Shown piece after piece: positions 36,431 to 45,555 of a stretch of DNA of 64,000 nucleotides. The stretch lies in contig JBQTHH010000060.1 in assembly GCA_052390055.1 (NCBI GenBank), positions 1 to 64,000 of the forward strand. Direction: 5' to 3'. The notes under the pieces were generated by a model. It was not told where the DNA came from. It saw only the letters and a program-made list of their open reading frames with translations, and made no database searches. The position numbers and the translations under genes were made by a program. Origin of the DNA: Allorhodoferax sp052390055. GTDB lineage: Bacteria; Pseudomonadota; Gammaproteobacteria; Burkholderiales; Burkholderiaceae_C. Each line of letters begins with the position of its first letter. Position 1 is the stretch's first letter.

Positions 36431-37825
36431 ATGAACACCCCGGTGGATACCAAGGCCATCCAGGCCATCGACAGCGCCCATTTCCTGCATCCGTTCACGG
36501 ACTTCAAGGACCTGGGGCAACGTGGCGCGCGCGTCATGACCCGCGCCGAAGGCATTTACGTCTGGGACTCCGAGGGCCAGCGCGTGCTCGACGCCATGAG
36601 CGGCCTGTGGTGCGTGAACGTAGGCTATGGGCGCAAGGAGCTGGCCGAGGCCGCCTACGGGCAGATGATGACGCTGCCGTACTACAACGCCTTCTTCCAG
36701 ACCACCAACGTCCCGGCGGTGCAACTCGCGCAGCGCCTGGCCGCCCTGGCGCCCCCGGTGGGCGGGCGCAGCTTCCAGCACGTCTTCTACTCCAGCAGCG
36801 GCAGCGAGAGCAACGACTCCAACGTGCGCATGGTGCGCCGCTACTGGGACCTGCTGGGCCAGCCCGAGCGCAAGGTCATCATCGGCCGGGTCAACGGCTA
36901 CCACGGCTCGACCATGGCCGGCGCCTCATTGGGCGGTATGAGTGGCATGCACGCCCAGGGCGACCTGCCGATCCCGAACATCGTGCACATCGAGCAGCCC
37001 TACGCTCTGGAAAACGCCCGCCCGGGCGAAAGCGAGGACGAATTCGGCATACGCGCCGCGCGCTGGCTGGAAGACCGCATCCTGGCCCTGGGTCCGAAGC
37101 GTGTGGCGGCTTTCATTGCCGAGCCGCTCCAGGGGGCCGGGGGCGTCATCATCCCGCCGCGCACCTACTGGCCGGAGATCCAGCGCATTGTCGACAAATA
37201 CGGCATTTTGCTCATCAGTGACGAAGTCATCTGCGCCTTTGGCCGCCTCGGGCACTGGTTCGCCTACGAGAAGTTCGGCTACCGCCCCGATCTGGTCACC
37301 TTTGCCAAGGGCGTGACCAGCGGCTACGTCCCCCTGGGGGGGGTCATGGTGGGGGACCGGGTGGCCAAGGTATTGATCGAGCAGGGCGGCGAGTTCAACC
37401 ACGGCTACACCTACAGCGGCCACCCGGTGGCCTGCGCCGTGGCCCTGGCCAACATCGGCATCATGGAGCGCGAGCACCTGCCGCAGCGGGTGGCGGGGGA
37501 GGTCGGTGCCTATTTCGCCAGGCGCTATGCCGAACTCAACGACCACCCCCTGGTGGGGCAGGCGCAATCCTGCGGTTTCGTGGCCGGGTTGCTGCTGGTC
37601 AAGAACAAGAAGACCCTGGAGCGCTTCGATCCGGAGCACTCGGTCGGCATGGTGTGCCGTGGGCATTGTTTCCGCAACGGCCTGATCATGCGCGCGGTGG
37701 GCGACCGCATGATCATTGCGCCCCCTTTGGTGATGACGGAAGAGCAGATCGACGAGCTGATGGTGCTGATACGGCGGGCGCTGGATCTGACCCTGAAGGA
37801 ATTGCGCGAGAGAGGATGGGTTTGA
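36431..37825 (+). CDS. spuC: Putrescine/polyamine aminotransferase (class III, SpuC-like)
   Basis: 464 residues from ATG 36431 (AGGAAG upstream), 28 nt after puuA. The class III PLP fold is seen in DSEGQRVLDAMSGLWCVNVGYG, in LLISDEVICAFGRLG and in the PLP lysine of TFAKGVTSGYVPLGGVMV. It would transfer the amino group of putrescine to pyruvate, giving 4-aminobutyraldehyde. Its presence beside puuA and puuB means two parallel ways to degrade putrescine are encoded. Confidence 0.9.
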   Translation: MNTPVDTKAIQAIDSAHFLHPFTDFKDLGQRGARVMTRAEGIYVWDSEGQRVLDAMSGLWCVNVGYGRKELAEAAYGQMMTLPYYNAFFQTTNVPAVQLAQRLAALAPPVGGRSFQHVFYSSSGSESNDSNVRMVRRYWDLLGQPERKVIIGRVNGYHGSTMAGASLGGMSGMHAQGDLPIPNIVHIEQPYALENARPGESEDEFGIRAARWLEDRILALGPKRVAAFIAEPLQGAGGVIIPPRTYWPEIQRIVDKYGILLISDEVICAFGRLGHWFAYEKFGYRPDLVTFAKGVTSGYVPLGGVMVGDRVAKVLIEQGGEFNHGYTYSGHPVACAVALANIGIMEREHLPQRVAGEVGAYFARRYAELNDHPLVGQAQSCGFVAGLLLVKNKKTLERFDPEHSVGMVCRGHCFRNGLIMRAVGDRMIIAPPLVMTEEQIDELMVLIRRALDLTLKELRERGWV

Positions 37826-37832
37826 GCGCTCC

Positions 37833-37838
37833 TATAAT
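37833..37838 (+). promoter_or_regulatory. TATAAT box upstream of potF
   Basis: A perfect -10 hexamer 8 nt after the spuC stop, 89 nt before potF; no good -35 hexamer is seen at the right distance, so it is only a possible extra promoter for the transporter. Confidence 0.3.
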
Positions 37839-37926
37839 CCCGCGGGCCTGTTTTTTCGGCTGATATGGCAGGCTGCGTGGCTTCGTATTTACTTCGTATC
37901 AATTCCCTCAAGGAGATGTTTGCACT

Positions 37927-39093
37927 ATGAACAAAGTCATTTGGTCAGCGGCTTTCGCGGCCCTGCTGGTGAGCGCTTGTGGCAAGAAGGAAGAAGCGGC
38001 GGCGCCCGCACCTGCTCCGGCCCCGGTGGCCAGCGCGCCCGCACCGGCCCCGGCCCCGGCCGAGGAAAAGGTGCTCAACATCTACAACTGGCCCGACTAC
38101 ATCCCCGAAGGCATGGTGGCAGCCTTCGAGAAGGAAACCGGCATCAAGGTCAACTACGACACCTTCGAAACCAATGAAGCCCTGCATGCCAAGCTGGTGG
38201 CGGGCAATACCGGCTACGACATCGTGGTGCCGGGCGTGGTGTTTGCCAAGCCCCAGATCGAAGGCGGCCTGTTCCAGGCCCTGGACAAGGCCAAGCTGGC
38301 CAACTACAAAAACCTCGACCCGGCCGTGCTGCAAGTCCTGTCCAAGGCCGACCCGGACAACAAGCACCTGGTGCCCTGGGCCTGGAGCTTCACCACCGTG
38401 GGCATCAACAAGACCAAGGTCGAAAAGGCCCTGGGCAAGACTCCCATGCCCGAGAACGCCTGGGATCTGGTGTTCAACCCCGAATACACCAAGAAGGTCA
38501 AGGGCTGCGGCATCGCGTATCTGGATTCGCCCACCGAAATCATCCCGGTGGCCCTGCACTACATCGGCAAGGATGCCTACAGCAACAATCCCGAGGACTA
38601 CAAGGCCGCCACCGACATGCTGGGCAAGGTGCGCAAGGACATCCGCCTGTTCAGCTCGACCATGATCGACGACGTGGCGGGCGGCAAGGCCTGCGTGGTG
38701 ATCGGCTGGGCGGGCGACATCAACATCGCTGCGGGCCGTGCCAAAGAGAACAAGTCCAAGGACGTGATCGAAGCCCTGTTGCCCTCCACCGGCGCCGTGG
38801 CTTTCTTTGACACCATGGCTGTCACCAAGGATGCCAAGCACCCGCAAAACGCCCATGCGTTCATCGACTTCTTCATGCGCCCCGAGAACGCCGCGGCCAT
38901 GGCCAACGAGATGAGCTACAACAGCGGCAACCAGGCTGCCAAGGAGCAGATCAAGCCCGAGATCGCCAGCAATGCATCGATCTTCGTGGCCGCCGACTAC
39001 ATGTCCACCAAGATGGTTCCGCCCAGCAGCTTCAGCAACGAAGCACGCGAGGCCATGGCCAATGCCTACAACGCCTTCAAGAAGGGCAAGTAA
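37927..39093 (+). CDS. potF: Polyamine ABC transporter, substrate-binding lipoprotein (PotF/SpuD-like)
   Basis: 388 residues. The N-terminus ends in the lipobox LVSAC with the lipidated Cys18, followed by a Pro/Ala-rich linker (about 25-48) before VLNIYNWPDYIPEGMVAAF, the hallmark PotF/PotD start. It is probably anchored to a membrane rather than free in the periplasm, a difference from E. coli PotF. It binds putrescine or spermidine. Two hairpins, one with a six-T run, follow its stop, before the ATPase gene. Confidence 0.93.
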   Translation: MNKVIWSAAFAALLVSACGKKEEAAAPAPAPAPVASAPAPAPAPAEEKVLNIYNWPDYIPEGMVAAFEKETGIKVNYDTFETNEALHAKLVAGNTGYDIVVPGVVFAKPQIEGGLFQALDKAKLANYKNLDPAVLQVLSKADPDNKHLVPWAWSFTTVGINKTKVEKALGKTPMPENAWDLVFNPEYTKKVKGCGIAYLDSPTEIIPVALHYIGKDAYSNNPEDYKAATDMLGKVRKDIRLFSSTMIDDVAGGKACVVIGWAGDINIAAGRAKENKSKDVIEALLPSTGAVAFFDTMAVTKDAKHPQNAHAFIDFFMRPENAAAMANEMSYNSGNQAAKEQIKPEIASNASIFVAADYMSTKMVPPSSFSNEAREAMANAYNAFKKGK

Positions 39094-39108
39094 GGCGAAG
39101 CACAGGAG

Positions 39109-39173
39109 CGGGGCCTTGGGCCCCGTTTCTCCTCAGGGGCTGTTCGTACTGTCTGGTATGGACAGCCTTTTTT
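39109..39173 (+). terminator. Two hairpins between potF and the transporter ATPase gene
   Basis: The first is CGGGGCC-TTG-GGCCCCG (39109-39125) followed by TTT; the second is CTGTC (39149-39153) with GACAG (39161-39165), then CC and six T residues (39168-39173). Partial termination here would give more binding protein than transporter, a common pattern in ABC operons. Confidence 0.65.
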
Positions 39174-39203
39174 GTATCTGTCGTTGCGTGATAGGGCCCA
39201 AAC

Positions 39204-40319
39204 ATGGTGGACAAGCCGGTGCCGCGTGAGACGCGGGAGCACTACCTGGAAACACAAAAACTGGTCAAGCGCTTTGACGAAGCCTTGGCCGTGGACGAGG
39301 TCTCCCTGTCCATTGGCAAGGGCGAAATCTTTGCCTTGCTGGGCAGTTCCGGCTGCGGCAAGTCCACCTTGCTGCGCATGCTTGCCGGTTTCGAGAAGCC
39401 GACCTCGGGGCGCATCCTCTTGGGTGGCCAGGACGTGGCCGCGCTGGCCCCGTACGAGCGCCCGATCAACATGATGTTCCAGTCCTACGCACTGTTTCCC
39501 CATTTGGACATCTGGGAAAACGTGGCTTTCGGGCTCAAGCGCGAAGGCTGTCCGAAAGAAGAGATACGCCGCCGGGTGGGCGAGATGCTGGACCTGGTGC
39601 AGCTCGGCGCCTATGCCAAGCGTAAACCGCACCAGCTCTCGGGCGGGCAGCAGCAGCGCGTGGCCCTGGCGCGCAGCCTGGCCAAGGCGCCCAAGCTGCT
39701 GCTGCTGGACGAACCCCTGGGGGCCCTGGACAAGAAGCTACGCGAGCAGACCCAGTTCGAGCTGGTCAACATCATCGAGAAGGTGGGGGTGACCTGCGTC
39801 ATGGTCACGCACGACCAGGAAGAGGCCATGACCATGGCCAACCGCATCGCGGTCATGAGCAAGGGGCGGGTGCTGCAGGTGGGCACGCCCGAAGAGATTT
39901 ACGAACACCCGGTGAACCGTTTTGTGGCCGACTTCATCGGCAACGTGAACATGTTTGAAGGGCGCCTGAGCACCGACGAACCCGACCACTGCGCCGTCAC
40001 CACCGACCTGGGCGTGATTTCCATCGGCCATGGGGTCAGCGGCGCCCTGAACATGCCGGTGGCCGTGGCCGTGCGCCCGGAAAAGATCGAGATCAGCAAG
40101 ACACGCCCGCATGGGGTGGCGGCCAACCTCTTTACCGGGCGGGTCAAGGAGATCGCCTACTTCGGCTCCTACAACACCTACATCGTCCAGGTCCATACGG
40201 GGCAGAAGGTGAAGATCACCGAAGCCAATACCTCGCGCCATGCGCTTTCCGACATCACCTGGGAGGACGAGGTCTTCTTCTGGTGGAGCGACAGCTCGGG
40301 CGTGGTCCTGCGCGACTGA
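39204..40319 (+). CDS. potG: Polyamine ABC transporter, ATP-binding protein (PotA/PotG)
   Basis: 371 residues. Walker A is GSSGCGKST, the ABC signature LSGGQQQRVALARSL, Walker B LLLLDEPLGALD and the H-loop VMVTHDQEEAMTMANR; a TOBE regulatory domain occupies about residues 285-370. It powers polyamine import with the two permeases that follow. It starts 110 nt after potF and 15 nt before potH. Confidence 0.95.
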   Translation: MVDKPVPRETREHYLETQKLVKRFDEALAVDEVSLSIGKGEIFALLGSSGCGKSTLLRMLAGFEKPTSGRILLGGQDVAALAPYERPINMMFQSYALFPHLDIWENVAFGLKREGCPKEEIRRRVGEMLDLVQLGAYAKRKPHQLSGGQQQRVALARSLAKAPKLLLLDEPLGALDKKLREQTQFELVNIIEKVGVTCVMVTHDQEEAMTMANRIAVMSKGRVLQVGTPEEIYEHPVNRFVADFIGNVNMFEGRLSTDEPDHCAVTTDLGVISIGHGVSGALNMPVAVAVRPEKIEISKTRPHGVAANLFTGRVKEIAYFGSYNTYIVQVHTGQKVKITEANTSRHALSDITWEDEVFFWWSDSSGVVLRD

Positions 40320-40334
40320 AGGGCGGTACTGCAC

Positions 40335-41288
40335 ATGACTGGCGTGAGCAAATCCATGGTGCCCCAGGCCGCTGCACAGGGCCCCTGGCCCATGCCGGGG
40401 CGCCGTTTCGTCATCGGCCTGCCTTTTGCATGGCTGTTGTTCTTTTTCTTCCTGCCCTTTCTCATCCTGCTGTACATCAGCTTTGTGGACATGGGCAACG
40501 ACATCCACCCCTTCAAGCCGCTGTGGGATTCGCAGACCGGGGTGCTGCACCTGAAGTACGAAAACTACTGGACCATCTTCAAGACCGAGTGGGACGCCGC
40601 CCTGTTCCACACCCTGTACGTAGAGGCCTACCTGCGCTCGGTGCTGTATGCGCTGGCCACGGCCAGCCTGTGCCTGGTGGTCGGCTACCCGTTTGCCTAC
40701 TTCATCGCCCGCTCCTCCGCGGGGGTGCGTCCAGCATTGCTGATGCTGGTCATGCTGCCTTTCTGGACCTCCTTCCTGCTGCGCGTCTATGCGTGGAAGG
40801 GCATCCTGGGCGACCAGGGGGTGCTGAACCAGGTTTTTCTCGCCCTGGGGCTGGTGTCGGAGCCGGTGCAGATGCTCTACACCAATGTGTCCATGATGGT
40901 GGGCATGACCTATGTGTACCTGCCCTTCATGGTGCTGCCCCTGTACGCCAACCTGGTCAAGATGGATTTCCGGCTGCTGGAGGCCGCCTACGACCTGGGC
41001 ACCACGCCCTTCAAGGCCTTCTGGCTCGTGACCGTGCCCTTGTCCAGGAGCGGCATCATTGCTGGCTTCATGCTGGTGTTCATTCCTTCCGTGGGCGAGT
41101 TCGTGATTCCCTCCCTGCTGGGCGGGCCGGAGAATATCATGATTGGCCGTGTGGTCTGGGATGAGATGTTCACCGCCAACAACTGGCCGCGCGCCTCGGC
41201 CCTGGCGGTGGTGATGATCGGCCTGATCGTGGTCCCCCTGGCGCTGTACTACCGCTATTCCGCCGAAGGCGAGGAGGCGCGGCGTTGA
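40335..41288 (+). CDS. potH: Polyamine ABC transporter, permease PotH
   Basis: 317 residues, six membrane segments predicted by eye, with a first helix around residues 28-52 (FAWLLFFFFLPFLILLYISFV). The EAA coupling loop is LEAAYDLGTTPFKAFWLVTVPLS. The periplasmic region and GEFVIPSLLGGP match the PotB/PotH group. It forms the channel with PotI. Confidence 0.93.
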   Translation: MTGVSKSMVPQAAAQGPWPMPGRRFVIGLPFAWLLFFFFLPFLILLYISFVDMGNDIHPFKPLWDSQTGVLHLKYENYWTIFKTEWDAALFHTLYVEAYLRSVLYALATASLCLVVGYPFAYFIARSSAGVRPALLMLVMLPFWTSFLLRVYAWKGILGDQGVLNQVFLALGLVSEPVQMLYTNVSMMVGMTYVYLPFMVLPLYANLVKMDFRLLEAAYDLGTTPFKAFWLVTVPLSRSGIIAGFMLVFIPSVGEFVIPSLLGGPENIMIGRVVWDEMFTANNWPRASALAVVMIGLIVVPLALYYRYSAEGEEARR

Positions 41289-41320
41289 GCCGCGCGCAAG
41301 GTATCCGACCGGAGTTTTGC

Positions 41321-42193
41321 ATGCGCCCCTTCCTTGAGAAACATTTTGGCAAGCTGTGGATGGTCGCGGTGTACGCCTTTCTGTACCTGCCCCTGCTGTT
41401 CATGGTGGTGTTCAGCTTCAACAGCACGCGCCAGGACGCGGTGTTCACCGGCTTTTCGCTGCGCTGGTACGAGGCCCTGACGCGCGACACCAAGCTGGTG
41501 GATGGCTTCTTGCTGTCCCTGAAAGTGGCGGCCGTCACGGGCCTGCTGTCGGCCGTGCTGGGCACCTTTGCGGCCTTTGTGCTGGTGCGCTACCGCCGCT
41601 TCTGGGGCCGTACCCTGTTCTCGGGCATGGTCAATGCCCCGCTGGTGATGCCCGAGGTGGTGGTGGGCCTGTCCTTGCTGCTGCTCATGGTGGGCATGCA
41701 AAACCTGCTGGGCTGGCCGCAGCGCGGCTTGTTGACCATCGTGTTGGGCCACACCCTGCTGGGCATGGCCTATGGCATGGTGGTGGTGCAGTCGCGATTG
41801 CTGGAGGTGAACCGCTCCATTGAAGAAGCTGCCATGGACCTGGGCGCGCGCCCCCACCAGGTGTTTTTCCTGGTGACCCTGCCCAACATCTTCCAGGGCA
41901 TCCTGGCGGCGTTCCTGCTGAGCTTCACCCTCTCGTTCGACGACGTGGTGATTTCCGAGTTCCTCTCCGGCCCCGGTGTCAGCACCTTGCCGCAGGTTAT
42001 TTTTGGCTATGCCCGACGCGGTATCAACCCCACCATTTATGCTGCGGCCACGATCCTGATCGCCACGGTCACGGTGGTGATCGTGGGCTACAGCGTGTGG
42101 GTGGCGCGCCAGACACGCAGGCGTGAGCGCGACATCGCTGCCGCCGCGCGGGTGGAGTTGCCCCCCGTGGGAGGAGCCCAGAAGGCGGTCTGA
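41321..42193 (+). CDS. potI: Polyamine ABC transporter, permease PotI
   Basis: 290 residues from ATG 41321 with GGAG at 41312-41315; the frame is open to a TTG overlapping the potH stop, which is not preferred. The first helix follows LWMVAVYAFLYLPLLFMVVFSFN, and the coupling loop is EEAAMDLGARPHQVFFLVTLPN. It is the PotC/PotI-type partner of PotH. Confidence 0.93.
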   Translation: MRPFLEKHFGKLWMVAVYAFLYLPLLFMVVFSFNSTRQDAVFTGFSLRWYEALTRDTKLVDGFLLSLKVAAVTGLLSAVLGTFAAFVLVRYRRFWGRTLFSGMVNAPLVMPEVVVGLSLLLLMVGMQNLLGWPQRGLLTIVLGHTLLGMAYGMVVVQSRLLEVNRSIEEAAMDLGARPHQVFFLVTLPNIFQGILAAFLLSFTLSFDDVVISEFLSGPGVSTLPQVIFGYARRGINPTIYAAATILIATVTVVIVGYSVWVARQTRRRERDIAAAARVELPPVGGAQKAV

Positions 42194-42285
42194 GACCGCC
42201 GCACCGTGTGGGGCATCCGTTGGGTGGCGCGCGCGTCTTTTGGCCGCGCAGTGTGTGCAGGGGATTGGACGCAAGGAGACATGAC

Positions 42286-43755
42286 ATGGCAGAGCGGGTT
42301 TTCGATGGCCGGGCATTGATCAATGGGCAGCGGGTGGGCGCCGCGGATGGGGCCTTGTTCGACTGCATTTCCCCGGTGGACGGTGCGCTGCTGACCCAGG
42401 TGGCGCGCTGTGGCGCAGCCGATGTGGACGCGGCGGTGCAGGCCGCGCGAGCCGCGTTCGAGGACCGGCGCTGGTGTGGGCGCTCGCCCGCCCAGCGCAA
42501 GCGCGTGCTGATCCGGTTTGCCGATCTGGTCCTGCAGCACGCCGACAGTCTGGCGCTGACCGAGACCCTGGACATGGGCAAACCGATCCAGTATGCCCGC
42601 AGCGTCGACGTCGCCAGCGCCGCCAATTGCCTGCGCTGGTACGGTGAGGCCATCGACAAGGTCTACGACGAAATCGCCCCCACGCCCAGTACGGCCCTGG
42701 CGCTGATCACGCGCGAGCCCGTAGGGGTGGTGGGCGTGATCGTGCCCTGGAACTACCCCATGGTCATGGCGGCCTGGAAGATCGCACCGGCCTTGGCGGT
42801 GGGCAACTCGGTGGTGCTCAAGCCCTCCGAGAAATCCCCTTTGACCGCCCTGCGCCTGGGGGAACTGGCGCTGGAGGCGGGCATTCCGCCCGGCGTGCTC
42901 AATGTGGTGCCGGGCCTGGGGCCGGAGGCGGGCTCGCCCCTGGCGCTGCACATGGACGTGGATTGCATTGCCTTCACCGGCTCGACCCGGGTCGGCAAGC
43001 AGATCCATGTGATGGCCGGGCAGAGCAACCTCAAGCGGGCCTGGACGGAGCTGGGGGGCAAGTCCCCCAACATCGTCTTTGCCGACTGCCCCGACTTGGA
43101 CAAGGCGGTCCAGGCGGCGGTCGGCAGCATCTTCTTCAACCAGGGGCAAAGCTGCAACGCGCCCTCGCGCCTGTTCGTCGAGGCCAGCATCAAGGAGCGG
43201 TTCCTGGAAAAGGCCTTGGCCATGCTGCCGGCCTATGTCCCCGCCAACCCCACCTTGCCAGACACCGTCATGGGCGCGGTGGTGGACCGCACGCAACTGA
43301 ACACCGTGCTGGGCTACATCGAATCCGGGCGCCAGGAGGGGGCTGTGCTCCTGGCCGGGGGCGAGCAGGCCCTGGCAGACAGCGGCGGCTGCTACGTGCA
43401 GCCCACCATCTTCGACGCGGTGCAGCCCCACATGAAGATCGCGCGCGAGGAAATCTTCGGCCCGGTGCTCTCTGTGTTGGCGTTTACGGACGTCGCCGAC
43501 GTGGTGAAACAGGCCAACGACAGCGCCTATGGGCTGCAAGCGGGCATCTGGACCCGCGACATCAACAAGGCCCACGGAGTGGCTCGCGCCCTGCGGGTCG
43601 GCACGGTGCACGTCAACCAGTACGACGAGGACGACATCACGGTGCCCTTCGGGGGCTACAAGCAAAGCGGCATCGGGCGCGACAAATCCCTGCACGCGCT
43701 GGACAAGTACACCGAGATGAAGACCACCTGGGTGCGCATCGACTCCCCTGTTTGA
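42286..43755 (+). CDS. puuC: Aldehyde dehydrogenase, gamma-glutamyl-gamma-aminobutyraldehyde type
   Basis: 489 residues from ATG 42286 (AAGGAG at 42273-42278). The NAD(P) site includes VPWNYPMVMAAWKIAPALAVGN and FTGSTRVGK, the catalytic Glu is in WTELGGKSPNIVF and the nucleophile Cys in NQGQSCNAPSRLF. It oxidises the aldehyde made by PuuB, or by the aminotransferase, to gamma-glutamyl-GABA or GABA. It is the last gene of the polyamine run and is closed by a terminator. Confidence 0.9.
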   Translation: MAERVFDGRALINGQRVGAADGALFDCISPVDGALLTQVARCGAADVDAAVQAARAAFEDRRWCGRSPAQRKRVLIRFADLVLQHADSLALTETLDMGKPIQYARSVDVASAANCLRWYGEAIDKVYDEIAPTPSTALALITREPVGVVGVIVPWNYPMVMAAWKIAPALAVGNSVVLKPSEKSPLTALRLGELALEAGIPPGVLNVVPGLGPEAGSPLALHMDVDCIAFTGSTRVGKQIHVMAGQSNLKRAWTELGGKSPNIVFADCPDLDKAVQAAVGSIFFNQGQSCNAPSRLFVEASIKERFLEKALAMLPAYVPANPTLPDTVMGAVVDRTQLNTVLGYIESGRQEGAVLLAGGEQALADSGGCYVQPTIFDAVQPHMKIAREEIFGPVLSVLAFTDVADVVKQANDSAYGLQAGIWTRDINKAHGVARALRVGTVHVNQYDEDDITVPFGGYKQSGIGRDKSLHALDKYTEMKTTWVRIDSPV

Positions 43756-43804
43756 CGCCGCTTTGCTGCCCATGGTGGAACGGCGCCGACGGGGTGCCCT
43801 CTAC

Positions 43805-43826
43805 GGCGCCCTCGGGCGCCTTTTTT
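43805..43826 (+). terminator. Intrinsic terminator after puuC
   Basis: GGCGCCC (43805-43811), two-base loop, GGGCGCC (43814-43820) and six T residues. It separates the polyamine operon from isocitrate lyase. Confidence 0.9.
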
Positions 43827-43958
43827 CTTCTTGTAATTTCTTTTTGCATTACAAAATCTAGACCGCGCACTCCAGGGTTTTGCGTGTTCACTGGGTGATT
43901 TTGTGTTTCACAATAAAAAAAATCACTGTAACTTATTGATTTGTATGGATCAAAATTT

Positions 43959-44004
43959 ATGTCTTATATAAGACATAAGATTCGTCATGTGTCTTATATA
44001 AGAC
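43959..44004. promoter_or_regulatory. Twin palindromic operators upstream of isocitrate lyase
   Basis: ATGTCTTATATAAGACAT (43959-43976) is a perfect 18-bp palindrome; its inner 14 bp, GTCTTATATAAGAC, recur perfectly at 43991-44004. The centres are exactly 30 bp apart, three helical turns, so two dimers would sit on one face of the DNA. The surrounding 43827-44062 is AT-rich and holds no gene. The shape suits a GntR- or TetR-like repressor. Confidence 0.8.
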
Positions 44005-44062
44005 TACAATTCACCCCAGACAACGAGCGTTGTTCCCCGTTTCATCAACTAGGAGTGAACCC

Positions 44063-45379
44063 ATGACAACACTGACCCGTGAGCAACAGATTGCTGCTTT
44101 GGAAAAAGACTGGGCCGAGAACCCCCGCTGGAAGCTGGTCAAGCGTGGCTACAGCGCCGCCGACGTGGTGCGCCTGCGCGGCAGCCTGCAGCCCGAGTAC
44201 ACGCTGGCCAAAAACGGCGCTGAAAAGCTCTGGGCCAAGGTCAACGGCGGCGCCAAGAAGGGCTACGTCAACGCCTTCGGCGCCATCACCGCAGGGCAAG
44301 CCATGCAGCAGGCCAAGGCGGGCCTGGAAGCTGTGTACCTGTCCGGCTGGCAAGTGGCTGCCGACGGCAACACCTCCGAAACCAGGTACCCCGACCAGTC
44401 GCTGTACGCCTACGACTCCGTGCCCACCATGGTGCGCCGCATCAACAACACCTTCAAGCGTGCGGACGAAATCCAGTGGGGCCGCGGCGTCAACCCCGGT
44501 GACGAGCAGTTTGTGGACTACTTCCTGCCCATCGTGGCCGACGCTGAAGCCGGTTTCGGTGGTGTTCTGAACGCTTTTGAGCTGATGAAGAACATGATCG
44601 CCGCCGGTGCCGCTGGCGTGCACTTCGAAGACCAGCTCGCTGCCGTGAAGAAGTGCGGCCATATGGGCGGCAAGGTGCTCGTTCCCACCCGCGAAGCCGT
44701 GGAAAAGCTCATCGCTGCCCGCTTCGCCGCCGACGTGATGGGCGTGCCCACCATCGTTCTGGCACGCACCGACGCGGAAGCCGCCAACCTGCTGACCAGC
44801 GATTGCGACGACAACGACAAGCCTTTTATCACCGGCGAGCGCACGCAAGAAGGCTTCTACCGCGTCAAGAACGGCCTGGAGCAGGCCATCAGCCGTGGCG
44901 TGGCCTATGCCCCCTACGCCGACCTGGTGTGGTGCGAAACCGGCGTGCCCGACATCGGCTTTGCCCGCGAGTTCGCGCAAGCCGTGCAGGCCGCCTGCCC
45001 GGGCAAGCTGCTGTCCTACAACTGCTCGCCTTCCTTCAACTGGAAGAAGAACCTCAACGACAGCCAGATCGCCAAGTTCCAGGAAGACCTGTCGGCGCTG
45101 GGCTACAAGTACCAGTTCATCACGCTGGCCGGTATCCACATCAACTGGTTCAACACCTTCCAGTTCGCCCACGCCTATGCCCGCGGCGAAGGCATGAAGC
45201 ACTATGTGGACATGGTGCAAGAGCCCGAGTTCAAGGCCCGCGAGCAAGGCTACACCTTCGTGTCGCACCAGCAGGAAGTCGGCGCAGGTTACTTCGACGA
45301 CGTGACCACCGTGATCCAAGGCGGTTCTTCCAGCGTCAAGGCCCTGACCGGCTCCACCGAAGAAGAGCAGTTCCACTGA
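44063..45379 (+). CDS. aceA: Isocitrate lyase
   Basis: 438 residues from ATG 44063, after AGGAGTGAACCC. It splits isocitrate into glyoxylate and succinate, the first step of the glyoxylate shunt. The catalytic motif KKCGHMGGK and the loops YSGWQVAADGN-like (YLSGWQVAADGNTSETRYPDQSLY) and LARTDAEAANL are present. It is monocistronic: operators upstream and a strong terminator downstream; malate synthase is not in the window. With acs it supports growth on acetate. Confidence 0.97.
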   Translation: MTTLTREQQIAALEKDWAENPRWKLVKRGYSAADVVRLRGSLQPEYTLAKNGAEKLWAKVNGGAKKGYVNAFGAITAGQAMQQAKAGLEAVYLSGWQVAADGNTSETRYPDQSLYAYDSVPTMVRRINNTFKRADEIQWGRGVNPGDEQFVDYFLPIVADAEAGFGGVLNAFELMKNMIAAGAAGVHFEDQLAAVKKCGHMGGKVLVPTREAVEKLIAARFAADVMGVPTIVLARTDAEAANLLTSDCDDNDKPFITGERTQEGFYRVKNGLEQAISRGVAYAPYADLVWCETGVPDIGFAREFAQAVQAACPGKLLSYNCSPSFNWKKNLNDSQIAKFQEDLSALGYKYQFITLAGIHINWFNTFQFAHAYARGEGMKHYVDMVQEPEFKAREQGYTFVSHQQEVGAGYFDDVTTVIQGGSSSVKALTGSTEEEQFH

Positions 45380-45411
45380 TCTTCGGGCGCCAGACGCCGC
45401 GCCCGTCCAGG

Positions 45412-45448
45412 GGCCGGTGCCACCGTGTGGTGGCACCGGCCTTTTTTT
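45412..45448 (+). terminator. Strong intrinsic terminator after aceA
   Basis: A perfect 13-bp stem (45412-45424 with 45429-45441), GTGT loop and seven T residues. The rest of 45449-45693 holds the thrS leader described below. Confidence 0.95.
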
Positions 45449-45484
45449 GTGTGGGGCTTGCGCCACGCCGGACAAGGGCCAGAC

Positions 45485-45512
45485 TTGGGCGATGTGCATG
45501 CTGCGGTAGAAT
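45485..45512 (+). promoter_or_regulatory. Likely promoter of the thrS leader
   Basis: TTGGGC (45485-45490) and TAGAAT (45507-45512) with a 16-bp spacer, 44 nt before the leader peptide ATG. Confidence 0.55.
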
Positions 45513-45555
45513 CGCAGGCTCCACCACCAGCAAGAGCGAGAAAGGCACAGTGGTT

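Noticed and set aside
43827..43958. A gene in the AT-rich gap before aceA
   Set aside because: No frame with a ribosome site and plausible protein; the stretch reads as promoter and operator DNA.
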